Assembly (NCBI GenBank): GCA_910577225.1
Contig: CAJTMV010000040.1
Location: 1-35,516, forward strand
Origin: an uncultured Eubacterium sp.
Lineage (GTDB): Bacteria; Bacillota; Clostridia; Lachnospirales; Lachnospiraceae
Length of the DNA stretch: 35,516 nucleotides
Direction of reading: 5' to 3'
Shown: positions 17,447 to 25,740 of the stretch, one piece after another
How the letters are laid out: every line of letters begins with the position of its first letter
Position numbering within the stretch: position 1 is the stretch's first letter
Program-made: the position numbers and the translations under genes
Notes under the pieces: generated by a model
The model's database searches: none
Seen by the model: the letters and a program-made list of their open reading frames with translations, nothing else
Told to the model about the DNA's origin: nothing

Positions 17447-17494
17447 AGTATACAGAAGAGCGCTTTTTAGTAAAATCGAATATTTTACTAAAAA
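17447..17494 (-). promoter_or_regulatory. ABC importer promoter overlapped by a 13-bp palindrome
   Basis: On the minus strand TTTACT (17469-17474), 16 bases, then TATACT (17447-17452) fits a sigma-A promoter ahead of the first permease gene. A perfect inverted repeat of 13 bases (TTTTTAGTAAAAT at 17464-17476, complement at 17482-17494, 5-base centre) covers the -35 box. No T tract follows it on either strand in a way that would make it a terminator, so an operator is more likely. The adjacent response regulator or another repressor could bind it. Confidence 0.6.
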
Positions 17495-17543
17495 AGGGAA
17501 AATAAATCCAGTCGGATATTTATCAGATAACGTAAGACAAAAC

Positions 17544-17572
17544 AAACTGGCTTGCTGATCGCAAGCCAGTTT
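17544..17572 (-). terminator. Terminator after the sensor operon
   Basis: A 12-bp perfect stem (AAACTGGCTTGC, 17544-17555, complement 17561-17572) with a 5-base loop, followed on the minus strand by a T-rich stretch, lies 13 bases past the stop of the binding-protein-like sensor. It separates the regulatory genes from the importer operon. Confidence 0.85.
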
Positions 17573-17585
17573 CCTAATGGAAGTA

Positions 17586-18599
17586 TTACTGCTGCCCCGA
17601 AAACGGATACAGCAGCCTTTGATTTTCTTCCTCATACATATTTTCCTTCGTAATCAGTCTGGACCCCACAGACAGATTTTTTTCCACCTTGTCGCCCTCT
17701 AAAAGCCGTACTGCCTGGCCCACGCCCAGATAGCCGATATTAAACGGTTTTTGAATCACAATTCCCTGAAATACGCCCTCTTCCAGCAGCTGTATCTCTT
17801 CGATTAAGCTGTCAAAGCCGATTAAGCGCACCTTTCCCGCCAGCTTCATATCCTTTAACGCGCGTGCCGCTCCGACCGCCGCGTACTCATTTGTTCCAAT
17901 CAAAAGATCGGTGTCCGGATATCTGGTCAGAAGGCTTACCGTAAGCACATACGCCTTGTCGTAAGACGAATCGCAAAATACCACATCCAAAATCCCATTC
18001 GCCTGACTGCCAAGGCCGTCGCGGATACCGCGTTCGCGTTCCATTGCCGTCGATGCCCCCTGTACATGGGCTACGATTCCGATCTTCGGATTTTTTTCAT
18101 CCTTTAATAACTCTCCTGCGTATCTCCCAAGCGTTCTTCCAGCCTCAAAATTATCCGTCGCAACCACACATTCGGCAACGTCTCGTTCTACCACAGAATC
18201 CAGCAGAATCACTCTGATTCCCTGATCTGCCGCTTCCTCCAGCACATCCGCCGTGCGTATATAATCGCAGGGAGCGACCAGCAGCGCGTCCGGCTTTTGC
18301 TCTATGCATGTTCGGATATTCTGAATCTGTCCCTCGATATCCTCCTCGGTCGTCTCCCCCATAACCTCCAGCTGTGCACCGTACTCCTTTGCTCCCAGCT
18401 GCGCGCCGTCGATCAAAGAGGTCCAAAAGCCATTTGTCGGATCGATGGTTTTGGGCACAAAAATCAGTTTCCACGGTTCTTTTTTTCCGCTCTGCGCGTT
18501 CAAAAACAATGTAAGCAGTACAAGCGCAGCCAGGCCGGCGCATGCAAAAAAAAGCGTACAAATGGTTTTATTTTCCAGGTTTTTCATCCATTTTTTCAT
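17586..18599 (-). CDS. Membrane-anchored periplasmic-binding-protein-like sugar sensor
   Basis: A 337-residue protein. One N-terminal transmembrane helix ('TICTLFFACAGLAALVLLTLFL') without a lipobox is followed by a type I sugar-binding domain ('LIFVPKTIDPTNGFWTSLIDGAQLGAKEYG', 'PDALLVAPCDYIRTADVLEEAADQGIRVILLDS', 'IGFDSLIEEIQLLEEG'). The start at 18599 has GGAGG six bases upstream and overlaps the end of the kinase gene by 32 bases, which implies coupled translation. Anchoring and gene order suggest that it hands ligand information to the histidine kinase rather than feeding the importer. This is comparable to XylFII with LytS in Clostridium beijerinckii. The ligand is probably L-fucose. Confidence 0.88.
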   Translation of the reverse strand: MKKWMKNLENKTICTLFFACAGLAALVLLTLFLNAQSGKKEPWKLIFVPKTIDPTNGFWTSLIDGAQLGAKEYGAQLEVMGETTEEDIEGQIQNIRTCIEQKPDALLVAPCDYIRTADVLEEAADQGIRVILLDSVVERDVAECVVATDNFEAGRTLGRYAGELLKDEKNPKIGIVAHVQGASTAMERERGIRDGLGSQANGILDVVFCDSSYDKAYVLTVSLLTRYPDTDLLIGTNEYAAVGAARALKDMKLAGKVRLIGFDSLIEEIQLLEEGVFQGIVIQKPFNIGYLGVGQAVRLLEGDKVEKNLSVGSRLITKENMYEEENQRLLYPFSGQQ

Positions 18600-20400
18600 T
18601 CCTGCCTCCGGACAGCGGAATGGAAACAAGCGCGGTTGTTCCCTTTCCGACCTTACTTGTATACGATATCCCGTATTCCTCCCCGTAATACAGCCGCAGC
18701 CGCTTTTGCACATTTGATACGCCGACTCCGCCGCCTGTGCGTGGTTCTGCGGCATCTTCGCCACCGGATTCTTCTAATATCCTGTGCAGCTGCTGCGCAT
18801 CCATACCCGCGCCATCGTCTTCGACGGCAAGAAACGCCTTTTTCTCCCTGACGAATCCCCGGATACATACCTTACCTTTGTTCTCTTTATATTTAATCCC
18901 ATGGTAAATAGCGTTTTCCACCAATGGCTGAAGTGTAAACTTAACAATACTTACCGGCAGTATCTCCGGCGGCGCTTCGATCTCATATTCCAGCTTGTCC
19001 TGATAACGCATTTTCTGAATCGTCAGATAACTCCTGACATAATCGATCTCCTGCGCAACCGTAACCTGTTCCTGCTCGTTGCTGATGCTCTGACGCAGCA
19101 GCCTTGCGAGCGCCGCAGTCATAACTACAACCTCTTCGTTTTTTTCATCCTCCGCCATCCAGATAATCGAATCGAGCGTATTGTATAAAAAATGCGGATT
19201 AATCTGCGCCTGCAGCGCCCGCAGCTCACTTTTGCGCTTTTGTTCCTGTTCATAATAATTTTGTTCGATCAGCGCATGGATGCGATTGGTCATCATATTA
19301 AAAGAACGGGACAGACTGCCGATTTCATTTTCGACCGCAATATCCACGCTCGCTTCAAAATTCCCCTCCTCTACCGTGCTCATACAGTCCCGCAGCTGGC
19401 GTATGGGCCTTGTCAGCTCCTGGGAAAGTCTGCCGGACAGCGCCAGTACGCCAAGCAGCAGCGCTGCCGCCACCAGCAGATGCATCGCCTGCGCCTGCTT
19501 TGTATTTTTTAACAGCTCAGAGCTGTACGCCACCCCCACGGCGTACCATCCGGTTTTTTCAGAACGGGACATGGTATACAGTCTGCGCTGCGCTCCCTGA
19601 TCGGTAAAAAAATAATCGGTATCACAGCTCATGACCTCGTCGATTTCTTCCGTCAGAAGGCCGCCATACAAAAGCTGCTGCTTTGGGTGATAAATCACAT
19701 TTCCGTCCGCGTCTGTCAGAAAAATATAGCCTTTGTCTCCGATGTGACTGCTGTCGCACAAATTACTAATCGCACTGTAATTTAAATCTACGAAAAAAAG
19801 TCCCTCTTTTTTCCCTGTCTGATTGTTCGTAAGCGCACGGCTGAGCGTAATCACCCACTGATAGCTGCTTTGAATCGCATTTTGTACATGCGAGGATGAC
19901 ACTGAAATCTGTCCGGGCGCCTGCATCGTCTTCTGATACCAGTCCAGACTCTTGATATCGATATACGCGGTCAGCTCATCGGTTCCGCTGTTTACAATAT
20001 ACTTCCCGTTATCCGCCACGACCGCAATATTATAAATATCGCTGCGGCTTTCCATAATCGTATGGAACTGGGTCAGTATCCGCTCCTTTTCCTCTGCATA
20101 CTGCTCCTGCGTCTGGTTTTCGTCAAACAGATATCTGGATACGTCGCTGCTTTTGGCAATCACCGAAGAAATGTTTTCCATATAGTCAATATAAGCGTCG
20201 ATATCGCGGTTCACCTGCCGGATAATCTGTGTCGTATAGTGAATCGAATTTTCATAAATCGCTTTGTTTGTATAGTTTACAGCAATCAGCAAAAAACTAA
20301 GTCCCGCAAGAATTACGAGCAGAGAAAACCAGGCCATCATCGCGCTCTGGATGCTTTTAAATTTTCCAAACAGGGATACAGATGTTTTTCGCCGTTTCAT
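18568..20400 (-). CDS. Sensor histidine kinase (YesM/LytS type, dCache)
   Basis: A 610-residue membrane kinase. The first transmembrane helix lies at about residues 18-42. A large extracellular double-Cache-like domain extends to about 300, followed by a second transmembrane helix ('HLLVAAALLLGVLALSG') and a HAMP domain. The His_kinase region carries 'QINPHFLYNTLDSIIWM' (phospho-accepting His403), and a HATPase domain carries 'LVENAIYHGIKYKENKG' and 'VEDDGAGMD'. Its start codon overlaps the stop of the response-regulator gene (ATGA), and the next gene overlaps its end, so the three are translationally coupled. Together they form a sugar-sensing signalling unit placed between the importer and the microcompartment. 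Confidence 0.95.
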   Translation of the reverse strand: MKRRKTSVSLFGKFKSIQSAMMAWFSLLVILAGLSFLLIAVNYTNKAIYENSIHYTTQIIRQVNRDIDAYIDYMENISSVIAKSSDVSRYLFDENQTQEQYAEEKERILTQFHTIMESRSDIYNIAVVADNGKYIVNSGTDELTAYIDIKSLDWYQKTMQAPGQISVSSSHVQNAIQSSYQWVITLSRALTNNQTGKKEGLFFVDLNYSAISNLCDSSHIGDKGYIFLTDADGNVIYHPKQQLLYGGLLTEEIDEVMSCDTDYFFTDQGAQRRLYTMSRSEKTGWYAVGVAYSSELLKNTKQAQAMHLLVAAALLLGVLALSGRLSQELTRPIRQLRDCMSTVEEGNFEASVDIAVENEIGSLSRSFNMMTNRIHALIEQNYYEQEQKRKSELRALQAQINPHFLYNTLDSIIWMAEDEKNEEVVVMTAALARLLRQSISNEQEQVTVAQEIDYVRSYLTIQKMRYQDKLEYEIEAPPEILPVSIVKFTLQPLVENAIYHGIKYKENKGKVCIRGFVREKKAFLAVEDDGAGMDAQQLHRILEESGGEDAAEPRTGGGVGVSNVQKRLRLYYGEEYGISYTSKVGKGTTALVSIPLSGGRNEKMDEKPGK

Positions 20401-22007
20401 TCTGAATTCTCCCTCGCATATTCCTTCGGTGTCTTTCCGGTCATTTTCTTAAATACCTGGCTAAAATAATGCGGATCGCTAAAGCCGACTTTTTCCGCAA
20501 TTTCATAGTTTTTCAGCCTTGTCTGACGCAGCAGGCGTTCCGCGTTTTGGATACGTACGTCGATCAGTACCTCGGTAAACGTCTTTCCGGTCGCTTCTTT
20601 GAATATACTGGAAAAACGACTCGTACTCATATTTAAATATTCGCAGATCTGGTTCAGTCCCAGATTCTGATTTCCGTAATTTTCCCGAATATAGTCGATC
20701 GCTTTTGCTGCCTGGCGCTTGCTGCCCGGCTGCCCGATATGTTCCAAAGCCAGAAATCCCTTTGCCGCATACTCCCGCAGGATATCCATGGCCGCTTCGA
20801 TGCTGTTTGCGTCTGCTACCGCAGCCATTACCGTTTCCGGCAGCGCAAAGCTGTCGTCTGCCTGTGAGACGTTTGCGTATATGATCTGTATAATCTGCTG
20901 AAAATAACCGGACGCTGTATTTCGATTTACATATCTTTCTTTCATCCATGTTTCGATCGTGCGCAATATTTCTTCAAAGCGGTTCTGGTCAAATCCTTTT
21001 ACCGCTTCAGCGGCAGCCTTCAGCTCCTTTTTGAGCGTCATTGGATTTTCTTCACACTGACGGTCCCCGCAGTCCAAAATAACGCCGGTTCCTTTTGCGT
21101 AACGATAACGCAGCATTTCCGACGCTGATTTATAAGAATACGGAAGCTCCTCCAGGGACGTCACACAGCATCCGATACCCATGGATACGCTTAAACCTGC
21201 CGCCCTGCGAACCGTTTCCTGAATTTCCGTGCATATTTCACGGATCTGCTTTGTATTTTCCTGCTTTGCGTGCTTCCAGATCAGCAGACAGACGCTGTGA
21301 TCGGAGTCTCTGTAAGCAATTCCCAAATCACCGCGTCTTAATATCTCATCGCTGATATTTTCCACGACAAAGGACATCAGGCTGCTCCCTTTTTTGCTGT
21401 CCATTTCCATATCGCCATATTCGGAATACACATCCAGCTCCGCGGCTACGACCCGAAACGCGTTCCCATGGATTTTGACGCCAAGCTCTTTGAGTTCCTT
21501 CAGACTTTTTTCAAATCCCTGCGTGCCGCTTACAAGTCTGGAAAGCGCCTTGGATATAATCAGAGACTCGTTTTTCGTATACTTATGATAAACCTCATTA
21601 AGCTGATCCATTTTACGCTCCTGTTTCCGTTTACGATCCAGCTTTTCCCGCACGGACACGAGTACTTTGGTCAGCTCCCTTGCCGTAACCGGCTTTAGGA
21701 TATATTCCGACACATGATACTGTAACGCCTGCTTTGCGTATTCAAATTCTCCATAGCCGCTGAATATAATAATTTCTGTCTGCGGACAATTTTCATATAA
21801 ATATTTACTCAGCTCCATGCCGTCCAGATACGGCATACAAATATCTGTCAGCACAACGTCCACCGGATCTTCTTCGATGAACGCGACTGCCTGTCTTCCG
21901 TTTTCACATAACCCCGCCAGCTCAAACCCCAATTCCTTCCATTGGATTTTTGCACTGACTGCCTCCCTGATCAGAAATTCATCATCTACCAATAATACCT
22001 TATACAT
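20397..22007 (-). CDS. Response regulator with AraC-type DNA-binding domain (YesN type)
   Basis: A 536-residue regulator. The receiver domain spans residues 1-120 with acidic pocket Asp8/Asp9, phospho-accepting Asp55 ('VVLTDICMPYLDG') and Lys in 'YILKPV'. A long central region, probably a linker/dimerisation domain, follows. The last ~100 residues are two helix-turn-helix motifs of AraC type ('LNQICEYLNMSTSRFSSIFKEATG', 'NYEIAEKVGFSDPHYFSQVFKKMTG'). It is the partner of the adjoining kinase. AraC-type direct half-sites 21 bp apart at the dehydratase promoter (35321-35351) and the palindrome at the ABC promoter are candidate targets. A 70-base gap separates it from the DeoR gene; I see no terminator there. 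Confidence 0.95.
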   Translation of the reverse strand: MYKVLLVDDEFLIREAVSAKIQWKELGFELAGLCENGRQAVAFIEEDPVDVVLTDICMPYLDGMELSKYLYENCPQTEIIIFSGYGEFEYAKQALQYHVSEYILKPVTARELTKVLVSVREKLDRKRKQERKMDQLNEVYHKYTKNESLIISKALSRLVSGTQGFEKSLKELKELGVKIHGNAFRVVAAELDVYSEYGDMEMDSKKGSSLMSFVVENISDEILRRGDLGIAYRDSDHSVCLLIWKHAKQENTKQIREICTEIQETVRRAAGLSVSMGIGCCVTSLEELPYSYKSASEMLRYRYAKGTGVILDCGDRQCEENPMTLKKELKAAAEAVKGFDQNRFEEILRTIETWMKERYVNRNTASGYFQQIIQIIYANVSQADDSFALPETVMAAVADANSIEAAMDILREYAAKGFLALEHIGQPGSKRQAAKAIDYIRENYGNQNLGLNQICEYLNMSTSRFSSIFKEATGKTFTEVLIDVRIQNAERLLRQTRLKNYEIAEKVGFSDPHYFSQVFKKMTGKTPKEYARENSE

Positions 22008-22077
22008 AAAAACACCCCTTGGAAATCAAATCACGGTTGCTTTCTGTGGAGGCAGATTTTCTTTATATCAGATTCCT

Positions 22078-22842
22078 TTAGTCCGGATAAACGCAGTCCA
22101 CGCCTGCAGCATGAAATACCTGCAGCCACTCGTCGTCCGGTTTTTTATCGGTCACAATCACAGTCACATCTGCCAGTGTTCCGATGGAAACAAACGCAGT
22201 TTCCCCAAATTTACTCGAATCTACGGCCAGTATTCTTTCCTTCGCCGCTTCCAGCATCGTTTTCTTATTATTTGCATGAAGTTCATCTGAATCTGTAAAA
22301 CCTGCATCCAGATCAAATCCCTTACACGATACGACTGCCCGGTCCACATGGTACGATTTTAACATCTGATCTGTCTGCGGACCTACGAGCGCATAAGAGC
22401 TGACCCGTGATGCTCCTCCGGTGGAAAGTACTTTCCAGTCTGTCATATCCAGCAGCTCTATGATAATCTCGATCGAATTGGTAATTACGACAAGGTTCTT
22501 TTTTTCTTTTAACGCCCTTGCGATATAGACCGCCGTGGAGCTTGCGTCGAGCATCAGACTGTCTCCGTCATGCACCATCCGGCTGACCAGCTTTGCAATC
22601 TGCTGTTTGCCTGCAATATTCCGATTCTTTCTGACGTTAAACGAAAAATCCAGACTTGCGTTTTCATTAATGACGGCTCCCCCATAGCTTTTAATGGCAT
22701 AGCCTTCATTTTCCAGTTTTTCCAGGTCTCTCCTTATCGTTTCCTCCGATACGCCATAGTTCTGACTTAACTCGCTGACTACGACACGATGTTCTGCCTG
22801 CAGCTTTTCCAGTATTTCTTTCCGCCTTTCAATTGCGAGCAT
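22078..22842 (-). CDS. DeoR-family transcriptional regulator
   Basis: A 254-residue sugar-phosphate-responsive regulator. The N-terminal winged helix-turn-helix is 'RRKEILEKLQAEHRVVVSEL', then 'YGVSEETIRRDLEKLENEG'. The C-terminal DeoRC domain has 'VITNSIEIIIELL', 'STGGASRVSSYALVGP', and 'DSSKFGETAFVSIG'. The start at 22842 carries a purine-rich GGGGGA site and matches the family start; a longer frame upstream is not supported. It is the last gene of the microcompartment cluster, 19 bases behind the PduT-like gene. E. coli FucR is of this family and responds to fuculose-1-phosphate, so the same effector is a reasonable guess. Its likely operators are the TGTT decamer repeats at 31260-31289, 31344-31363 and 35378-35397. 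Confidence 0.93.
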   Translation of the reverse strand: MLAIERRKEILEKLQAEHRVVVSELSQNYGVSEETIRRDLEKLENEGYAIKSYGGAVINENASLDFSFNVRKNRNIAGKQQIAKLVSRMVHDGDSLMLDASSTAVYIARALKEKKNLVVITNSIEIIIELLDMTDWKVLSTGGASRVSSYALVGPQTDQMLKSYHVDRAVVSCKGFDLDAGFTDSDELHANNKKTMLEAAKERILAVDSSKFGETAFVSIGTLADVTVIVTDKKPDDEWLQVFHAAGVDCVYPD

Positions 22843-22861
22843 CACGATTTCCCCCTTTAAT

Positions 22862-23410
22862 TTATAAGATTGCGTTTCGAATCTGGGCATCCGGATGCGC
22901 AATCACAGAGGAATCCAGGTACATCCCCTCTCCTGCCGCCGCGGATTTTGCCCGTTCAATCGCAGCTTCCACGGCTGCCACCTCGCCGGTAAGCATCAGG
23001 TACGATTTCCCGCACATTCCTCTTGCCACACGAAGCTCGATCAGCTCGACAATCGCGGTTTTTGCCGCCGCGTCTGCCGCTACAATAATGGAAACTGCAT
23101 CATATGTTTCCATTATACCAAGCGCCATAATATTTTCAACCGCAGCCGCTCCATAAATTGCCGGAAAAATCGAAGGATGGGGATTACCAAGCACAAAGCT
23201 GCCGATCAGCTGTGCGCCGTACTGTGTTTTTGCTGTTTCCACAGCCGCGTTTACCGCACTGAGCTGCCCGCAGATCAGAACGATATATTTTCCCGGACAT
23301 ACGGTCTGTGCTTCTAAAATCGTTACGTCTGCGGCCTTGACCATAGCGTCCGCAGCCTGAACTCCTGCCGAGACCGTCTTATATTCCGCCATTCCGATTG
23401 CTTTCGTCAT
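22862..23410 (-). CDS. pduT: Tandem-domain shell protein with Fe-S site (PduT-like)
   Basis: A 182-residue protein with two BMC domains (about 1-90 and 93-182), forming a trimer that mimics a shell hexamer. It matches Salmonella PduT in plan. Cys38 in 'EAQTVCPGKYIVLICG' is at the same number as the PduT pore cysteine, where three subunits hold one [4Fe-4S] cluster. The second domain has 'GMCGKSYLMLTGEVAAVEAAI' and ends 'YLDSSVIAHPDAQIRNAIL'. It overlaps the PduS-like gene by 32 bases, fitting a PduS-PduT electron path through the shell. It is the only tandem-domain shell protein in the locus; no PduB is seen. Confidence 0.93.
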   Translation of the reverse strand: MTKAIGMAEYKTVSAGVQAADAMVKAADVTILEAQTVCPGKYIVLICGQLSAVNAAVETAKTQYGAQLIGSFVLGNPHPSIFPAIYGAAAVENIMALGIMETYDAVSIIVAADAAAKTAIVELIELRVARGMCGKSYLMLTGEVAAVEAAIERAKSAAAGEGMYLDSSVIAHPDAQIRNAIL

Positions 23411-24761
23411 TTTGCGTACTTCCTTTCTGCTTATTGTCGCCGTTTTCCAGGATAATATACTTTTGCGTCACGGCGCTTACCACTCCATCCATCGAAGCAT
23501 GTATGCCGACGCTTAAGCCCTGTGCCGGATGCGCGATCATCTGCCCCCGCTTCACCAGATCTCCCACATGGACAGACGCACATGCCGCAGCGCCGATATG
23601 CTGGCTTAACAAAATCTTAACTTTTGATACTGCTGCCACTTCGTCCATAAGCGGCGCCTCCTTATTATACTGCACGAGATGCAGGCGCGCCATCAGACGT
23701 GCCATCGGCGCCTTGCGGTACTCCCGCTCTTCTCCGACCGGAACCGGCTGTACCTTCGGCGGCTTTACCCCGTTTGCCCGAAGCCCTGCCTTATAGTCCG
23801 CCAGCAGCGATCTTGGCGAAAGTCCCTGCATACACGAATACATTTCACACAGGCCGCAGGAAGAACAAAACAGCGTATTTACAAAAATATCCGGCTGCTG
23901 CATATCCTGAAACGCCGCGGCACGCATAAATAAATGCGGTACAATCGGATGACCGAGACGGTTTCTCGGACACAGATCTGTACACATCGTGCACTGACAG
24001 CAGCTGGCTGCCGCACGTTTTAAATCAATCGAAGCCTTCCTTCGTTTCTTTTGCACAATCAGATGATCCTGCGGCAGTACGAGTACGGCATTCGTCGTCT
24101 TTGTCACCGGCTGGGAACCGTTTCCAATCCATCCCATCATCGGGCCGCCGACAAAATATACCGTATCCGGATGCGTCCTTTTGCCTGCCAGACGTACCGT
24201 ATCTTCGATGGACGTTCCGATCGGCACCCGCACCGTAACCGGATGCTCCACTTCTCCTACGACAGATACCAGCTTGTCCACGACAGGAATGTTTGCTTCA
24301 ACTGCACGGTATACGTTATACACCGTTTCCACGTTAAAGACCGTGACGCCGCAGTCGATCGGCAGTCCGCCGGGCTGTACGACCTTTTTCGTCAGCTCGT
24401 AGATTAAAACAACCTCGTCTCCGGCCGGATACACTTCGTCCAAAAGTCCCAGGCGCATGCCCGGATATTCGTCGAGCACGGCGTTTAACGCGTCAATCGT
24501 TCCTGTATAGGATTTTTTCAATCCGATTATCATTTCCTTTGCGCCTGTCGTCTGTCCAATCCTGTAAAATGTGGCCGCTATTTCAGCCGCATATCGTTCC
24601 AGCAGCTGACGGTGCAGCTTTAACAGCGGCTCACATTCGGCGCAGTTTAAAATCAGCGTTTCTGTTTTTCCATTCAGCTTTGCATAGGAAGGAAATCCTG
24701 CGCCTCCTGCACCCACAATTCCGCTTTCCTGCATTATTTTGCTTAATTCACCGATATCCAT
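23379..24761 (-). CDS. pduS: PduS/RnfC-like flavin and Fe-S oxidoreductase
   Basis: A 460-residue protein related to RnfC and to the 51-kDa subunit of complex I. The N-terminal glycine-rich flavin/NADH region is 'GIVGAGGAGFPSYAKL', followed by 'NCAECEPLL' and a beta-grasp/SLBB part ('VSVVGEVEHPVTVRVPIG'). There are two Fe-S cysteine sets: Cys254-x2-Cys257-x2-Cys260-x3-Cys264, and Cys299-x2-Cys302-x2-Cys305-x4-Cys310. A lipoyl-like C-terminal domain ends with 'VGIHASMDGVVSAV'. In vitamin-B12 Pdu systems PduS reduces cobalamin. The diol dehydratase here is a glycyl-radical enzyme, so a redox-balancing or electron-export role with PduT is more likely. Confidence 0.92.
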   Translation of the reverse strand: MDIGELSKIMQESGIVGAGGAGFPSYAKLNGKTETLILNCAECEPLLKLHRQLLERYAAEIAATFYRIGQTTGAKEMIIGLKKSYTGTIDALNAVLDEYPGMRLGLLDEVYPAGDEVVLIYELTKKVVQPGGLPIDCGVTVFNVETVYNVYRAVEANIPVVDKLVSVVGEVEHPVTVRVPIGTSIEDTVRLAGKRTHPDTVYFVGGPMMGWIGNGSQPVTKTTNAVLVLPQDHLIVQKKRRKASIDLKRAAASCCQCTMCTDLCPRNRLGHPIVPHLFMRAAAFQDMQQPDIFVNTLFCSSCGLCEMYSCMQGLSPRSLLADYKAGLRANGVKPPKVQPVPVGEEREYRKAPMARLMARLHLVQYNKEAPLMDEVAAVSKVKILLSQHIGAAACASVHVGDLVKRGQMIAHPAQGLSVGIHASMDGVVSAVTQKYIILENGDNKQKGSTQNDESNRNGGI

Positions 24762-24785
24762 CCTGCTTCCCTCTGCTTCCTTTTT

Positions 24786-25064
24786 CTAATCCGCAAATTG
24801 CTCCAGACCTGCTCCATCGTCAATAATTCCCACAACTGCTGCGTCTACAGAAGAATGCTCCAGTCCGTTTCCGATTCTTGCCGCGCTCCCCAGCGCAACG
24901 AGTACATACTCTCCGATGCCTGCGCCGATTTTATCAACGGCGACGAGCTGTTTTTGCCCGCCGCCCATTGGTTTTAGTACATCGATAATCATAAACTTAC
25001 TGCCGATGAGATTCTCACTTTTACGCGTGGAAACAACGCTTCCCGTTACTTTTCCAATCAGCAT
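24786..25064 (-). CDS. Pentameric shell vertex protein (EutN/CcmL/PduN type)
   Basis: A 92-residue BMC-P protein that closes the twelve vertices of the polyhedral shell. The EutN_CcmL signature is complete ('MLIGKVTGSVVSTRKSENLIGSKFMII', 'VAVDKIGAGIGEYVLVALGSAAR', 'VDAAVVGIIDD'). The start at 25064 has AAGGAGG six bases upstream; frame sequence before it is not supported. It is the only vertex protein in the locus and sits 10 bases after pduL. Confidence 0.95.
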   Translation of the reverse strand: MLIGKVTGSVVSTRKSENLIGSKFMIIDVLKPMGGGQKQLVAVDKIGAGIGEYVLVALGSAARIGNGLEHSSVDAAVVGIIDDGAGLEQFAD

Positions 25065-25074
25065 GACTGCCTCC

Positions 25075-25722
25075 TTACCGGATGATGCGCACGCAGTCTC
25101 CCGTTTTGATTCCGGCCGCATTTGCTTCATCCGTATCTATATGCATTTCCAGTGTAAACTGCTCATCCACACGAATTTGTACATGGTTAAAAATTGTTCC
25201 TCGCTCATTTTCCGCTTTGACGGATACGATATCGCCATCGTGTACGCCGGCCGCTGCCGCGTCCTTTGGCGCCATATGTATATGCCTTTTTGCAACGATA
25301 CATCCCTCGTTCAGATAGACCGCTCCTTTCGGGCCTGCCACCGTAACCGGAGCCGAGCCCTGTATGCGTCCGGACGCGCGGACTGGCGCTTTGACGCCGA
25401 GCCGCATTGCGTCTGTCGCAGAGATTTCCACCTGTGACTGACCTCTGACCGGACCAAGCACACGAACATTTTCGATTGCCCGCAGCTTTAACCCAACGAT
25501 CGTAACCATTTCATTGGATGCAAACTGTCCGCCCATCAGTTCTTTTTTCTTTGTCAGACAGTATCCTTCGCCGAATAATGTCTCCACATGTTCTTTGGTC
25601 AGATGGATATGTCTGGCGGAAACGCCGACCGGCACAAGAAAGCCGCTGCCCTCTGCCGCGTTTTTTTGCTGCAGCACGTCTAACACCATTTTTGTAATGA
25701 ACGCTACCTCATGTTGTTCCAT
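25075..25722 (-). CDS. pduL: Phosphate propanoyltransferase PduL with N-terminal encapsulation helix
   Basis: A 215-residue enzyme converting propionyl-CoA and phosphate to propionyl-phosphate and CoA, which recycles CoA inside the compartment. Two histidine pairs of the zinc sites are visible, in 'PVGVSARHIHLT' (His38, His40) and 'AKRHIHM' (His147, His149). An amphipathic N-terminal helix ('VAFITKMVLDVLQQK') looks like an encapsulation peptide. An ATG two codons upstream (25728) is only 1-2 bases from GAGGAA, whereas 25722 has it about eight bases away, so 25722 is preferred. The propionate kinase that would use the product to make ATP is not in this window. Confidence 0.94.
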   Translation of the reverse strand: MEQHEVAFITKMVLDVLQQKNAAEGSGFLVPVGVSARHIHLTKEHVETLFGEGYCLTKKKELMGGQFASNEMVTIVGLKLRAIENVRVLGPVRGQSQVEISATDAMRLGVKAPVRASGRIQGSAPVTVAGPKGAVYLNEGCIVAKRHIHMAPKDAAAAGVHDGDIVSVKAENERGTIFNHVQIRVDEQFTLEMHIDTDEANAAGIKTGDCVRIIR

Positions 25723-25740
25723 ATGCATTTCCTCACACGA

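Noticed and set aside
17464..17494. AT-rich palindrome considered as a transcription terminator
   Set aside because: It lacks a GC stem and a following T tract, and it overlaps the -35 box of a good promoter; the real terminator of the upstream genes is at 17544-17572.
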